From WHSP01 sp040905505 (GTDB lineage Bacteria > Gemmatimonadota > Gemmatimonadetes > Longimicrobiales > Longimicrobiaceae): a stretch of 45,424 bases of DNA. Shown here in pieces: positions 1-7,350 of this stretch (the stretch's first letter is position 1; every line of letters starts with the position of its first letter). The notes under the pieces were generated by a model. It searched no databases, had not been told where the DNA came from, and saw only the letters and a list, made by a program, of their open reading frames with translations. The DNA is taken from contig JBBDRL010000044.1 in the NCBI GenBank assembly GCA_040905505.1, forward strand, positions 1 through 45,424, in the 5' to 3' direction. The translations under genes and the position numbers were made by a program.

Positions 1-54
1 TTCAGGATTCAGGATTCAGGATTCAGGATTCAGGATTCAGGATTCAGGATTCAG
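1..54. repeat. Heptanucleotide tandem repeat, (TTCAGGA)7 plus TTCAG
   Basis: Seven perfect head-to-tail copies of TTCAGGA and a partial eighth fill the window edge, so the array may extend further left. A 10-base inverted copy, CTGAATCCTG, lies at 88-97, one base before the stop codon of the leftward methyltransferase gene (99-101). Array and inverted arm therefore form a foldback at a gene 3' end. Two other heptad arrays in the window (25003-25175 and, degraded, 32552-32586) also lie at gene 3' ends. No coding function is visible here. Confidence 0.9.
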
Positions 55-98
55 CGGGCCGGCATGGCTGGTCTTCCCACCCCGTCACTGAATCCTGG

Positions 99-1070
99 TC
101 AGTCCAGCTGTCCGGGTATCCACACCTCTTCCCGGGGGGTTCTCGCAGTGGCGGCGAAGAGTGCCGGGCCCTTGGCTTCCGGGTCGGCCGGCAGATGGAC
201 GAAGCGAAACCCCTCGAAACCCGCTTTGGCGACCCAACCCCCGAGCTGCTCGGCTCCGAACCCGAGCCACACGTGTCCCATGCCCTGCCGGTACTCCTCA
301 CGGTCGTGCGGCGTCAGGTCCGCGATCAGCAGCCGACCTCCCGGCCGCAGCGCCCGCGCCACCTCCCGCAGAGCGCTCACCGGCTCGGCGACGTACTGGA
401 GCACCAGAAACATCACCGCGGCATCCAGCTGAAAATCGTCGATCGGGAGCTTCTCCAGGTCACCGCTGCGAACCTCCACGTTCGCGTGGATCGACAGACG
501 CTCGCGCGCGGCCGCCAGCATCGCGCCCGAATCGTCCACCGCGATCACCTGCTTCACGAATGGCGCCAGCGTCAGCGCGACCTGCCCAGTCCCGCACCCG
601 AGATCGCCCACGATCCACCGGTCGTCCGCCAGCCCGAGAAGGCCGTGGAGATCCAGACGCCGGCCGATGAGCTCGACCCGCAAACGGTCCCAATCGCCGG
701 CGGCTGTCGAAAAAAACTCCTGCGTTTTGCTCCGCCTCTCCGCCAGCACGCTCTTCACCCGCTCGTCGTCCTGATCGGCCGCCGGCATCGTCACCACCTG
801 ATCCCGCACCAGCCGCCAGAGTCGCCTCACCTCCGGCGGGAACCCCGTCCGCATGCTGTACCGCCGGCTCGTTCCTTCCGCGCGGAATGCCAACCACCCC
901 TCGTCCACCAGCGCCTTCAGATGCCGGCTCATCGTCGACTGTGGCAGCTGTAGGACCGCGCAAAGCTCGCCAACCGTCAACTCGTGCCTCTCCAGGATCA
1001 GCAGCAAGCGGCCCCGCAGCGGGTCCGTCACTGCAGCCATCCTGTCGAACAGCGGGGGTGATTCGAGCAC
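99..1070 (-). CDS. ArsR-family transcriptional regulator fused to a class I SAM-dependent methyltransferase
   Basis: The 323-residue protein has two parts. Residues 10-75 form an ArsR-type winged helix; the recognition region (LTVGELCAVLQLPQSTMSRH, 31-50) resembles ArsR proteins, but no CxC or other metal-site cluster is present. Residues 115-310 form a class I methyltransferase with motif I DLGCGTG at 157-163 and a post-motif stretch near 219-227. The start is GTG, with GAGGAAG about 6 bases upstream. In this family the methyltransferase fold can act as a sensor for S-adenosyl compounds rather than as an enzyme, and some members control methionine/SAM recycling. Here the ligand is unknown. 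A promoter (1119-1147) and a palindrome over the transcription start (1098-1117) suggest autoregulation. Any downstream operon partner would lie beyond the left edge. Confidence 0.85.
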   Translation of the reverse strand: MLESPPLFDRMAAVTDPLRGRLLLILERHELTVGELCAVLQLPQSTMSRHLKALVDEGWLAFRAEGTSRRYSMRTGFPPEVRRLWRLVRDQVVTMPAADQDDERVKSVLAERRSKTQEFFSTAAGDWDRLRVELIGRRLDLHGLLGLADDRWIVGDLGCGTGQVALTLAPFVKQVIAVDDSGAMLAAARERLSIHANVEVRSGDLEKLPIDDFQLDAAVMFLVLQYVAEPVSALREVARALRPGGRLLIADLTPHDREEYRQGMGHVWLGFGAEQLGGWVAKAGFEGFRFVHLPADPEAKGPALFAATARTPREEVWIPGQLD

Positions 1071-1097
1071 GATCGACTTCCTCGGGGAATTTCACTA

Positions 1098-1117
1098 CCA
1101 TCCAAAGTTTCGGATGG
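1098..1117. promoter_or_regulatory. Candidate operator of the ArsR-type regulator
   Basis: CCATCC-N8-GGATGG is a perfect 6+6 inverted repeat with an 8-base AT-rich spacer. It sits immediately downstream of the -10 box of the leftward promoter, covering the expected +1 (about 1112), and 28 bases upstream of the GTG start. This is where a simple ArsR repressor would bind. Binding is inferred from position and symmetry only. Confidence 0.5.
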
Positions 1118-1118
1118 A

Positions 1119-1147
1119 AGGATAGTCTGCGAGGGGCCCAGTGTCAA
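1119..1147 (-). promoter_or_regulatory. Sigma70-like promoter for the ArsR-methyltransferase gene
   Basis: On the minus strand TTGACA (1142-1147) is followed after 17 bases by TATCCT (1119-1124). This is a near-consensus pair with ideal spacing and about 40 bases of leader before the GTG start. The palindrome at 1098-1117 overlaps the predicted start point. Confidence 0.6.
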
Positions 1148-1174
1148 CCGGTACGCGGGCGCCCGGCGGGCAGG

Positions 1175-1936
1175 TCAGGACCGGGCGGGTCTGAAGAAGA
1201 GCTCGGAGAGGCGGGGCAGGGCGGAGGCGATGCGCAGAAGTGGGCCGAAGCGCCCGGGGACGGTCACCTCGCGCTTGCGGCGTAGGACGCAGCGGGCGAT
1301 GGCGTTGGCGACGTCGTCGGGCTGGAGTATGGGGACGCCGAAGGGGACGGGGTACATCGGTGTGCGGAGGTAGCCGCTGGTCATGGGGGACGCGACCGGC
1401 CCTGGGAGGACGAGGCCGACGTGGAACCCCTCGGGTCGAAGTTCCTGCCGAAGCGAGTTGGCGAACGCCTGGACGGCGTGCTTGCTGGCTGCATATGCGC
1501 TCCAGTAGGCTGGCGCGAAGCGGCCGACGAAGGAGGAGAGGCAGACGATGGATCGGCGTGATCCGAGGTGGAGGAGCGGGAGTGTAGCGGCGACCGTGTT
1601 GGCGAGGCCGATATAGTTCACGCGCATGAGGCGCTCGGCGAGCTCGGCGCTGTCCTGCGCCGGTGCCAGGTCGAGCTGGCCGGCGCTGTTGATGAGGACG
1701 TCGAGGCGGCCGTGAGCCGATCGAATGCGGTCGGAAAGGCTGCGGAGTGAGGGGAGGTCGGTCACATCGGCGGGGGCGATACGGATCGAGCCGCCGAGTT
1801 CTTCGGCGGCTCGGGCGAGCTTGTCCTCGTCGCGGGCGGAGAGCCAGACGATGGCCCCGCGCTCGAGGAACGCACGGGCTGTGGCGAGCCCGATGCCGCT
1901 GGAGCCACCGGTGATGAGGACGACCTCGTCTCGCAC
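1175..1936 (-). CDS. Short-chain dehydrogenase/reductase (classical SDR)
   Basis: This 253-residue Rossmann-fold protein has the classical SDR signatures: TGGSSGIG (9-16) for cofactor binding, NSAG (83-86), the catalytic serine in VCLSS (134 or 135) and YAASK with Tyr148 and Lys152. It should catalyse NAD(P)-dependent oxidation or reduction of an alcohol/carbonyl pair; the substrate cannot be read from the sequence. The GTG start lies only 3 bases after the stop of the upstream aldolase-family gene, so the two are co-transcribed and probably translationally coupled. Class II aldolase and SDR modules are fused in bacterial rhamnulose-phosphate aldolase/lactaldehyde dehydrogenases, so a shared sugar or hydroxy-acid pathway is possible. 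The SDR itself looks generic. Confidence 0.9.
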   Translation of the reverse strand: MRDEVVLITGGSSGIGLATARAFLERGAIVWLSARDEDKLARAAEELGGSIRIAPADVTDLPSLRSLSDRIRSAHGRLDVLINSAGQLDLAPAQDSAELAERLMRVNYIGLANTVAATLPLLHLGSRRSIVCLSSFVGRFAPAYWSAYAASKHAVQAFANSLRQELRPEGFHVGLVLPGPVASPMTSGYLRTPMYPVPFGVPILQPDDVANAIARCVLRRKREVTVPGRFGPLLRIASALPRLSELFFRPARS

Positions 1937-1939
1937 GAG

Positions 1940-3064
1940 CTACATCATCGGCACGGTTGGCAGCAGCCGCCCGTCGATTCGATCGATGATGTCCTGTAAG
2001 TTGGGGCCGGTGATCGTCAGCCCGTGATTCCTGAGGCCGATGACGGCGCGCGCCGGATCGGCCTGCCGCCGGGCGAGCTGCGCCACCTCGTGCGCGAGCT
2101 CGTAGGTGCCGCAGGGGTAGTTGATGTGCGTGCTGTCGATGCCGTCCATCCAGGCGTGAACGTGGATGATCGCTCCGATGGTGGGGTGCTCGCGGTAGAG
2201 CATCCAGTGCTCGATCGCGTCCACCGAAGCGGAGCGGGGCTCCACTTCGGGCGGGACGCTGACGACCATCGCGTCGTCTTCGGGGATGTAGCCTGTGATC
2301 AGGAGAATGTCGCGGCCGATCTCGCGCAGGTTGCCCTTGTTCACGCCGCGGGCGCTCATCCAGAACCGATCGTCGTCGTGCCGGACGCTGAGGTTTCCGT
2401 AGCTCAGCCCGCCGATGCCGAAGAGGCGTCGGACGTGGAGCATGTCGCGCTCGTCGAGCAGCTCGGCGATCGGAAAGGCCGCAGGGAGGAGGTCCATCGT
2501 GTCGAGCCAGCGGCCGGCTTCGTACAGGGCCTTCGTCTTCTCGTTCCCCTTCCTGAGGCTGGCTGGAAGGTCGTGATTGAAGACGTTGTTGATCACGAGT
2601 CGCGTGGAGGCGAGAGGCGCCATCCGGCGGTAGACCTCTGCGAAGAACTCACTGGCGTCCGCGTCGGGAGCCGACAGCGTCGAATACCCCTGCTCGAGCG
2701 TCACGAAGTGGACCTTTGTACCTTCCTCGGAGCGCGTGATGTAGACGAGGAGGTTGGAGATGGAGCGAACGAGGAGCGGGTAGGCAGCACGCAGCAGATC
2801 TTCGGGCTCGTGCTCGACCTGTACGACGCTCACGACGAACGTTCCCTGCGAGTTGCGCCGAAATGGGCGTGGCCGGGCTTCGTCGATGAGGTTGACGACG
2901 AGCTCAGGTGCCGACCCGTTGGGTGGCCGCGGGTGCCCGTGCCGCAAAAGCTCCCCCTCGAGGCCGTCGGCGAACCATTTCTGTAGGGGAGAGTCGGCGC
3001 TCCCGTTGACGGCGAATGTGGAGCGACGAGCGGTCTCCGGGCGCGAAGCGAGAGCAGATTGCAA
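1940..3064 (-). CDS. Class II aldolase/adducin-family protein with an unassigned N-terminal region
   Basis: The C-terminal half is a class II aldolase domain: GGLSYGNLSVR, then IIHVHAW with the HxH metal pair and RNHG with the third His. These families bind a divalent metal and cleave or decarboxylate sugar-phosphate-like substrates; adducin-like members can lack activity. About 180 N-terminal residues match no domain I recognise. The start is uncertain. The TTG at 3062-3064 has AGGGGG six bases upstream and is preferred; the frame stays open to a TTG at 3140-3142 with no ribosome site. The downstream SDR starts 3 bases after this stop. Confidence 0.75.
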   Translation of the reverse strand: MQSALASRPETARRSTFAVNGSADSPLQKWFADGLEGELLRHGHPRPPNGSAPELVVNLIDEARPRPFRRNSQGTFVVSVVQVEHEPEDLLRAAYPLLVRSISNLLVYITRSEEGTKVHFVTLEQGYSTLSAPDADASEFFAEVYRRMAPLASTRLVINNVFNHDLPASLRKGNEKTKALYEAGRWLDTMDLLPAAFPIAELLDERDMLHVRRLFGIGGLSYGNLSVRHDDDRFWMSARGVNKGNLREIGRDILLITGYIPEDDAMVVSVPPEVEPRSASVDAIEHWMLYREHPTIGAIIHVHAWMDGIDSTHINYPCGTYELAHEVAQLARRQADPARAVIGLRNHGLTITGPNLQDIIDRIDGRLLPTVPMM

Positions 3065-3265
3065 GCGATTCCCCCTGTCTACGATCAATGATCCAGCGCC
3101 GGTTCCGAGCAGGAAATTGGCGTTGCCATGCCGGTCGTGCAAGGGCGGGCGCCCCGGTCCATCCCCTCACCGGCGGCGAACGCCCCCCGCCGACATCCTC
3201 GCCGTGCAGCTTCGGGCGGCCTTCTGACCTGCCGGTCGGCCGGTCCTGTCACGCTGCAGCCGCGG

Positions 3266-3433
3266 TCACTCCTCACCACTGCCATGCGTCTCGATGAGGA
3301 TCCCCCCGTTCGCCGAATCGCCGTGGCGAGCCGCTGCCGAGGAACCGCGCAGAACCTGGATCCGCTTGACCTGCGAGGCCGGGATCTGATCCAGGACCTC
3401 CAGCGACGGCATCGTCCGCAGCTTGATCCCCAC
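3266..3433 (-). CDS. Orphan TonB-receptor plug-like fragment, short ORF
   Basis: The minus-strand frame ending at 3266 encodes about 55 residues with strong third-position GC and the tail of a TonB-dependent receptor plug domain: SLEVLDQIP, VKRIQVLRGSSAA, then HGDSANGGILIET. In full-length receptors this 'IEVLRG...A..G..AANGVILI' block lies near residue 120 and is followed by a beta-barrel, absent here. A GTG at 3431-3433 with GGTGAG seven bases upstream could be the start. The frame is otherwise open only to a stop at 3497-3499, without ATG. It is either a small plug-only protein or the remnant of a larger gene. It lies divergent to the TonB-like gene. Confidence 0.45.
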   Translation of the reverse strand: MGIKLRTMPSLEVLDQIPASQVKRIQVLRGSSAAARHGDSANGGILIETHGSGEE

Positions 3434-3500
3434 CGTCGACTCACCGCCGCCCCTCCGGCCGCCATATGTTTGCTTGACGGCCGGCCTTGCGACCTTCTAC

Positions 3501-3752
3501 GTGTACTCGGGTCAACTGCGCCATCTCTCCCGCGCCCTCCGACAGCTCATTCAGGCGACTGCCTCCCGCGAGTCCGCCGCGCCGATCGGCGTGAGGGTGC
3601 GGAGCCTCTCGGAACTGGAATATGAGTTGCAGATCCATCGTTCGCGCGCCCCGACTCGGAGCTGCGGCGGGCCGGGTCTGACGTGGTTCTACAACCGGGC
3701 TTGGAGCGTGGCTCTGCAATCCGGCTCGGAAAATCGATACAGGAGGCTCTAA
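3501..3752 (+). CDS. Possible small protein upstream of and coupled to the TonB-like gene
   Basis: This frame of about 83 residues is supported by composition and position, not homology. Third codon positions are overwhelmingly G or C, as in neighbouring genes, and the stop TAA overlaps the next ATG (TAATG at 3750-3754), typical of translational coupling. The peptide is basic and has no signal peptide or membrane helix; one stretch reads SLSELEYELQIHR. I do not recognise the family. The start is unclear: GTG 3501 is listed, GTG 3591 is an alternative. A TTGACG-N18-TACGTG pair at 3474-3503 looks like a promoter but overlaps the first choice. Confidence 0.35.
   Translation: MYSGQLRHLSRALRQLIQATASRESAAPIGVRVRSLSELEYELQIHRSRAPTRSCGGPGLTWFYNRAWSVALQSGSENRYRRL
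3741..3746 (+). promoter_or_regulatory. Ribosome binding site AGGAGG
   Basis: A perfect AGGAGG lies five bases upstream of ATG 3752. It decides the start of the TonB-like gene, whose frame is open further upstream to 3683. Confidence 0.8.
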
Positions 3753-4531
3753 TGGGGATGTCGAAGCCCGCCGGCCAGGGTCGCGCACCCGCGTGGACTC
3801 AGAGCGCCAATCACCGCTGGAAGAAGGGCTGGAGTGCGGCGGTCCTTCGATCCACGATCATTGCCGCGATCGCTCATGCCGTACTGTTCGCCGCGTGGCC
3901 GGTGTGGAACATCGTCTACAATTCACCACCCGAGCCGACCGAGCTCGTTCAACTCACCCCGGTGCTCTCATATGGCTCGGTCGAAGCACCAGGGACCAGC
4001 CCACTCGCCTCTCAGACGAGCTTGGAAGTCCCGGATGTCGGTGCGGACGAGGGTGGCGTGGGTCTCGAGGAGGAAGTCGCTGCGCTGACCGAGATCTTTG
4101 GTGACCCCACACCACGAATGGCAAGCCTCCCCATCGAATCGTCGGTCACGGGTCGCCCCGATTCGCCGCTGGAATCGGAACTGATCCTGGATGAGCTGAG
4201 CGCGATCACGCCCCGCGTGACGCGGATGACCGCGAACGTGGCGTGGCCGCAGATCCGCAATCCGACGCGCATCCTGAGGTTCCTGAGAATGCGCTACAAT
4301 CCCGTTCGGATGGACCCGGGCGCCAATGGTCATGTCAGCGTCTCGATGTGGATCGATGAACGCGGACTCGTCGAGTGGGCGGAGGTTCGCGAGTCGAGTG
4401 GTCATGCGGTGCTCGACGAGATCGCTCTGTCGATGTTCAGCGATGTCGTGATCTTCGCCCCGGCGCGGAGCGGGGGTGCGCCCGTCCCGGTCGGCGTGAC
4501 CATTTCGGTGCCTTTCACGCTGCCCTGGTAG
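3752..4531 (+). CDS. TonB-family energy transducer-like protein
   Basis: The 259-residue protein has a short cytoplasmic N-terminus, one membrane helix (about 31-52, STIIAAIAHAVLFAAW) and a long periplasmic region ending in a TonB C-terminal domain (about 185-258; GHVSVSMWIDERGLVEW and SGHAVLDEIALSMF). TonB proteins couple the inner-membrane proton gradient to outer-membrane receptors. The usual Pro/Lys-rich linker is replaced by an acidic segment, and no ExbB/ExbD genes are nearby, so it may be a TonB-like outlier. The start is set by AGGAGG at 3741-3746. A strong hairpin follows 4 bases after the stop. A plug-domain fragment lies divergently upstream. Confidence 0.75.
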   Translation: MGMSKPAGQGRAPAWTQSANHRWKKGWSAAVLRSTIIAAIAHAVLFAAWPVWNIVYNSPPEPTELVQLTPVLSYGSVEAPGTSPLASQTSLEVPDVGADEGGVGLEEEVAALTEIFGDPTPRMASLPIESSVTGRPDSPLESELILDELSAITPRVTRMTANVAWPQIRNPTRILRFLRMRYNPVRMDPGANGHVSVSMWIDERGLVEWAEVRESSGHAVLDEIALSMFSDVVIFAPARSGGAPVPVGVTISVPFTLPW

Positions 4532-4534
4532 TGG

Positions 4535-4567
4535 AGACTGCACCGGCGCAGCGCGCTGGTGCAGTTT
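4535..4567 (+). terminator. Strong hairpin terminator after the TonB-like gene
   Basis: A 15-bp stem (AGACTGCACCGGCGC at 4535-4549 with 4553-4567; two G.U pairs) closes on a 3-base loop and begins 4 bases after the stop codon. The T run is short (TTT), so it may be an intrinsic terminator or a 3'-end stabiliser. Confidence 0.65.
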
Positions 4568-4676
4568 CAGCCGCGGGGGCCAGCGTTTTTCGCGGCCGCT
4601 GTCGCGAATCGAAACACCCCCTGAGCCAGGCGTCCTGATTCGGGACAATCCCGCGCGTCCCTACCTCAAATTCAAC

Positions 4677-4711
4677 GCGGCCGGGGGAGCGTCTCGCTCC
4701 GACCCGGCCGC
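4677..4711 (-). terminator. GC-rich two-step hairpin downstream of the leftward secreted-protein gene
   Basis: A 9-bp stem GCGGCCGGG/CCCGGCCGC encloses a 6-bp stem GGAGCG/CGCTCC with a TCT loop and a two-base bulge. It lies about 30 bases beyond the stop of the leftward gene ending at 4743. The symmetrical stem could stop transcription from either side; no long T run follows. Confidence 0.55.
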
Positions 4712-4742
4712 CTCGAAGACTCCCGCGGAACCGGCTGGCCCC

Positions 4743-5372
4743 TCAGCGCAGCCCGAGGTTCTCGACGACGACCCCTGGAATGCGGTGGTTGACCCGCACG
4801 CCCCAGATGCCATCCGTATTCGAGGCCATGCCCTGCCTTGGCGCCGTGAAGACCACCTGGTCGTTCACCACGAAGTCGAGTTCGGAAGCCCCGACCCGGA
4901 CTTCCAGATCGTTCACCGAGGTGCCATTGGCATCCGGCTGAGCGACGGCTGCATGCGAAGTCCGCCCCTGGACGTCGTGGGTCGTCTCGTCGTTGGCGCG
5001 ATGCTTCACGATGTAACTGCCGTCCTGGGCCACGAGGAAGTACAGATAGTTCTGGGCCGCCCCCTCCAGCTCCCGCCCACCGAAGACCAGGCCGTAATAG
5101 TTTACGTGATCGCTGGGGGCCAGCAGGGTGAAGGTGGCACCGAGGGTGTACTGCTCGGAGGCGGTGTTCGCCGGGTCCCACACGACGGCCGCGGGGCCGG
5201 TGTTAACCTGGAACCCGCCTTCGGCCGGCGCGAGCGTGACGTCCGGAACGTCGTCCGGATCGGAGGCGTTGGTGCTCTGATCGAGGCGCATCTGCAGATC
5301 CGCGGGCGCCTGTGCTGTGAGAGGCGCCGCGAGCAGAATCGCGAGGCCTACCATCGAGATGGGACGAATCAT
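4743..5372 (-). CDS. Secreted protein of unknown function, probable jelly-roll (LamG/DUF1080-like) fold
   Basis: The 209-residue protein starts at ATG 5370-5372 with GGAGCTCACC just upstream. A Sec signal peptide (1-22, ending TAQA) is followed by a beta-rich domain. The pattern YYGLVFGGRELEG, NYLYFLVAQDGSYIVKH, then NDLEVRV, DFVVNDQVVF and WGVRVN resembles concanavalin-like domains of the DUF1080 / 3-keto-disaccharide-hydrolase type, which bind or cleave glycans. No catalytic residues can be assigned. It is probably periplasmic or extracellular. The frame stays open upstream to 5642, but the signal peptide and ribosome site fix the start. A promoter-like pair lies at 5487-5516. Confidence 0.7.
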   Translation of the reverse strand: MIRPISMVGLAILLAAPLTAQAPADLQMRLDQSTNASDPDDVPDVTLAPAEGGFQVNTGPAAVVWDPANTASEQYTLGATFTLLAPSDHVNYYGLVFGGRELEGAAQNYLYFLVAQDGSYIVKHRANDETTHDVQGRTSHAAVAQPDANGTSVNDLEVRVGASELDFVVNDQVVFTAPRQGMASNTDGIWGVRVNHRIPGVVVENLGLR

Positions 5373-5718
5373 GGTGAGCTCCTGAAACGCAATGAGGTGG
5401 AGGATCGATCGGGCCGGCGCAGCCGGCGGTGCGCTTGGCCAATGGGAAGCCAGCCCCGGCTTCGGCAGGCACCACGCCGGCTGTTCAAGGTACGCGTGGT
5501 CCTTCGGCGGGGGCAATAGTGCCTGCGGTCGACTGGCCGCCCGATCGACGCCCGGAAAAGGCGGGGTCCGGGAGCTACCTCTGGCGCGAACGGTAGCATG
5601 TCTATCATCTTCACCCCAGACATGATCGGCAGCGTACAGCACTCGTGGAGTGCCTCCCGGCGCGTCGGACGCTCACGGGCGTTCGCCGGCCGCCACTACA
5701 TCTCACATGGAGAGATCG
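5373..5718. other. Divergent intergenic region
   Basis: This 346-base spacer separates the leftward secreted protein from the rightward RidA-like gene. Apart from the minus-strand promoter candidate at 5487-5516, I see no RNA gene, repeat or convincing reading frame. No clear promoter for the RidA-like gene was found. Confidence 0.4.
5487..5516 (-). promoter_or_regulatory. Promoter candidate for the secreted-protein gene
   Basis: Minus-strand TTGCCC (5511-5516), 18 bases, TACCTT (5487-5492), about 115 bases upstream of the start codon. Form and spacing match the TTGACC-N18-TACGTT promoters at 9044-9073 and 12696-12725. Confidence 0.4.
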
Positions 5719-6153
5719 ATGCGAAAGAGCCTGATCCTCGGAGCCGCGCTCAGCCTGATGATCGCAGTTCCCGCGACAGCGCAGCAGTCCGACGAAGTCC
5801 GCCACATCGGTGGCACGGGTGAGAACTCGACCTTGGCGACGGCGGTGATCGCCGGCAACACGGTTTATCTTTCCGGCGTCCTGGGCCGTGGCGATACGCT
5901 CGAGGAACAGACGCATTCCGTCATGCAGCGTATCCGGGACAATCTCGCCGAGGTCGGCGGGACCATGGACGACGTGGTCAAGTGCCTGGTGCTCATGGCG
6001 GATCTGTCCGAGCGGCCGCAGCTGAATCCGATCTATCGATCCTACTTCCCGAACGCCAAGCCGGCGCGCAGCGCGGTCGGAGTGGACCTCGGTGGTCCGC
6101 TGGTCGAGATCGAGTGCATCGCGATTCTTCCGGACAACTTCACGAATCAGTAA
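5719..6153 (+). CDS. Exported RidA/YjgF-family protein
   Basis: The 144-residue protein joins a Sec signal peptide (1-20, MRKSLILGAALSLMIAVPATAQ) to a complete RidA domain. Cytosolic RidA hydrolyses reactive enamine/imine intermediates of amino-acid metabolism. The conserved PARSAVGV (with the substrate-binding Arg) and VEIECIAI blocks are present, so the fold and probably the active site are kept. The signal peptide implies periplasmic action, where the substrate is unknown. ATG 5719 has GGAGAG seven bases upstream; ATG 5707 is in frame four codons earlier. A strong hairpin lies about 50 bases after the stop. Confidence 0.85.
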   Translation: MRKSLILGAALSLMIAVPATAQQSDEVRHIGGTGENSTLATAVIAGNTVYLSGVLGRGDTLEEQTHSVMQRIRDNLAEVGGTMDDVVKCLVLMADLSERPQLNPIYRSYFPNAKPARSAVGVDLGGPLVEIECIAILPDNFTNQ

Positions 6154-6205
6154 ATTCGCAGGATGGCCGCCGTTGCGGGGCGTTGCACAGGCCCGCACGG
6201 CGCGA

Positions 6206-6245
6206 CCGACGCCCTCGCTGGATCGCGGTCCAGCGGGGGCGTCGG
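6206..6245. terminator. 17-bp hairpin downstream of the RidA-like gene
   Basis: CCGACGCCCTCGCTGGA (6206-6222) pairs with 6229-6245 through 17 bp, one of them G.U, around a TCGCGG loop. It separates the rightward RidA-like gene from the leftward SUMF1-like gene. There is no T run, so factor-independent termination is plausible but not certain. Confidence 0.5.
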
Positions 6246-6390
6246 CTGTTAATCCCCTCCGGCGCGTAGGAGGGCCGCATCGGGTCCGTACGTAACTGTT
6301 GAGTGATCCGCCGCAGCCAGCGAGGTCGGTTTCGCAGGCGCTTCACTCGGCGTGCACCGCCTCGCGGGCGCGATGCCCCGCGCTCATGGG

Positions 6391-7350
6391 TCAGAAGGGC
6401 GTGATGGCTACCCGGAAGCCGATGAAGGGCCGGCGCACGCCAGGGTCGGCGCCACCGCGGATCGCCGTCCGAACATTCTGTGGACTGTCGTTGAAAGCGC
6501 CGCCGCGCATCACCCACAGCGCATCCGAAGCCAGATCGTCACGGTCGTCGGCAGGATCGAACGGGAGGGGCTGGTACGGACTGCGCGTCCATTCCCAGAC
6601 ATTGCCACTCATGTCCTGGATCCCGTAGGCGCACTCGTCACAGTCGAAGCTGCCGACTGCCGTCGTGCCGCCCGACCCGAAGTTCGCCCGGTCGCGCCGC
6701 GGCTCGTTACCCCAGGGGTAAATCCGGCCGGCCGTCCCGCGGGCGGCTTTCTCCCACTGTGCCTCGTCGGGCAAGCTGAGGCGCAAGCCTTCGGCGAGAG
6801 CGGCCTTCAGTTCTACCGGCGTGGCAGGGGATTCTCGAAGCATCCGCTCCAGCCACCGCGCGTAGGCGAGCGCGTCAGTCCATGACACCCGTGCGACCGG
6901 ATGGTCGGGTGGGGCGGCGAACACCTGTTCGGCTGCCGGATGGCCGGTGGCTTCGACGAATGCCCGGTACTGCGCTACCGTCACCTCGTAGCGGCCGATG
7001 TAGAAGGTCGGAAGATCCACACTTCCCTGTGCCCGACCCGCCGACCAGCGCTCGTTCTCGAAGGCCAGCGGGTCGACCGCCGGGTCGCTCCCCATGACGA
7101 AGGGACCCGCGGGAATCGGAACGAATCCGAGCATGTCATCGTTGGGCAGATAGCCCAGGTCGGAGCGGAAGCCCGGCAGGTCGGGCTCCGGCGGCGGCGG
7201 CGACGCGGGTCGGGCCGCCTCGGCAGACGGGACCGATCGGGCGAGCTGCAGATACGACCAGGCGCCGACGATAACGACGAGCGCGCCGAGCACGAGGGCC
7301 GCCCTGACCCAGATGGAACGGCGACTCACGGTCTCAGGATCCTGCGCCAT
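6391..7350 (-). CDS. Membrane-anchored SUMF1/FGE-sulfatase-modifying-fold protein
   Basis: The 319-residue protein has an N-terminal anchor (about 14-36, VRAALVLGALVVIVGAW), a Pro-rich linker and a SUMF1 domain: FVPIPAGPFVMGSDP, YEVTVAQYRAFV, LPDEAQWEKAARG, GNVWEWT, VMRGGAF and FIGFRV. True formylglycine-generating enzymes use a cysteine pair near the C-terminus; those positions (RGGAFNDSPQ...) hold no cysteine, so it is more likely a binding or non-FGE member. The start ATG (7348-7350) lies inside the last codons of the upstream NqrB-like gene (17-base overlap), a sign of tight coupling. The domain should face the periplasm and may act with the electron-transport-like membrane protein. Confidence 0.85.
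   Translation of the reverse strand: MAQDPETVSRRSIWVRAALVLGALVVIVGAWSYLQLARSVPSAEAARPASPPPPEPDLPGFRSDLGYLPNDDMLGFVPIPAGPFVMGSDPAVDPLAFENERWSAGRAQGSVDLPTFYIGRYEVTVAQYRAFVEATGHPAAEQVFAAPPDHPVARVSWTDALAYARWLERMLRESPATPVELKAALAEGLRLSLPDEAQWEKAARGTAGRIYPWGNEPRRDRANFGSGGTTAVGSFDCDECAYGIQDMSGNVWEWTRSPYQPLPFDPADDRDDLASDALWVMRGGAFNDSPQNVRTAIRGGADPGVRRPFIGFRVAITPF

Noticed and set aside
3474..3503. TTGACG-N18-TACGTG as promoter of the TonB-like gene
   Set aside because: Form fits others here, but it overlaps the likely start of a codon-biased small frame and leaves a 240-base leader; kept only as a possibility.
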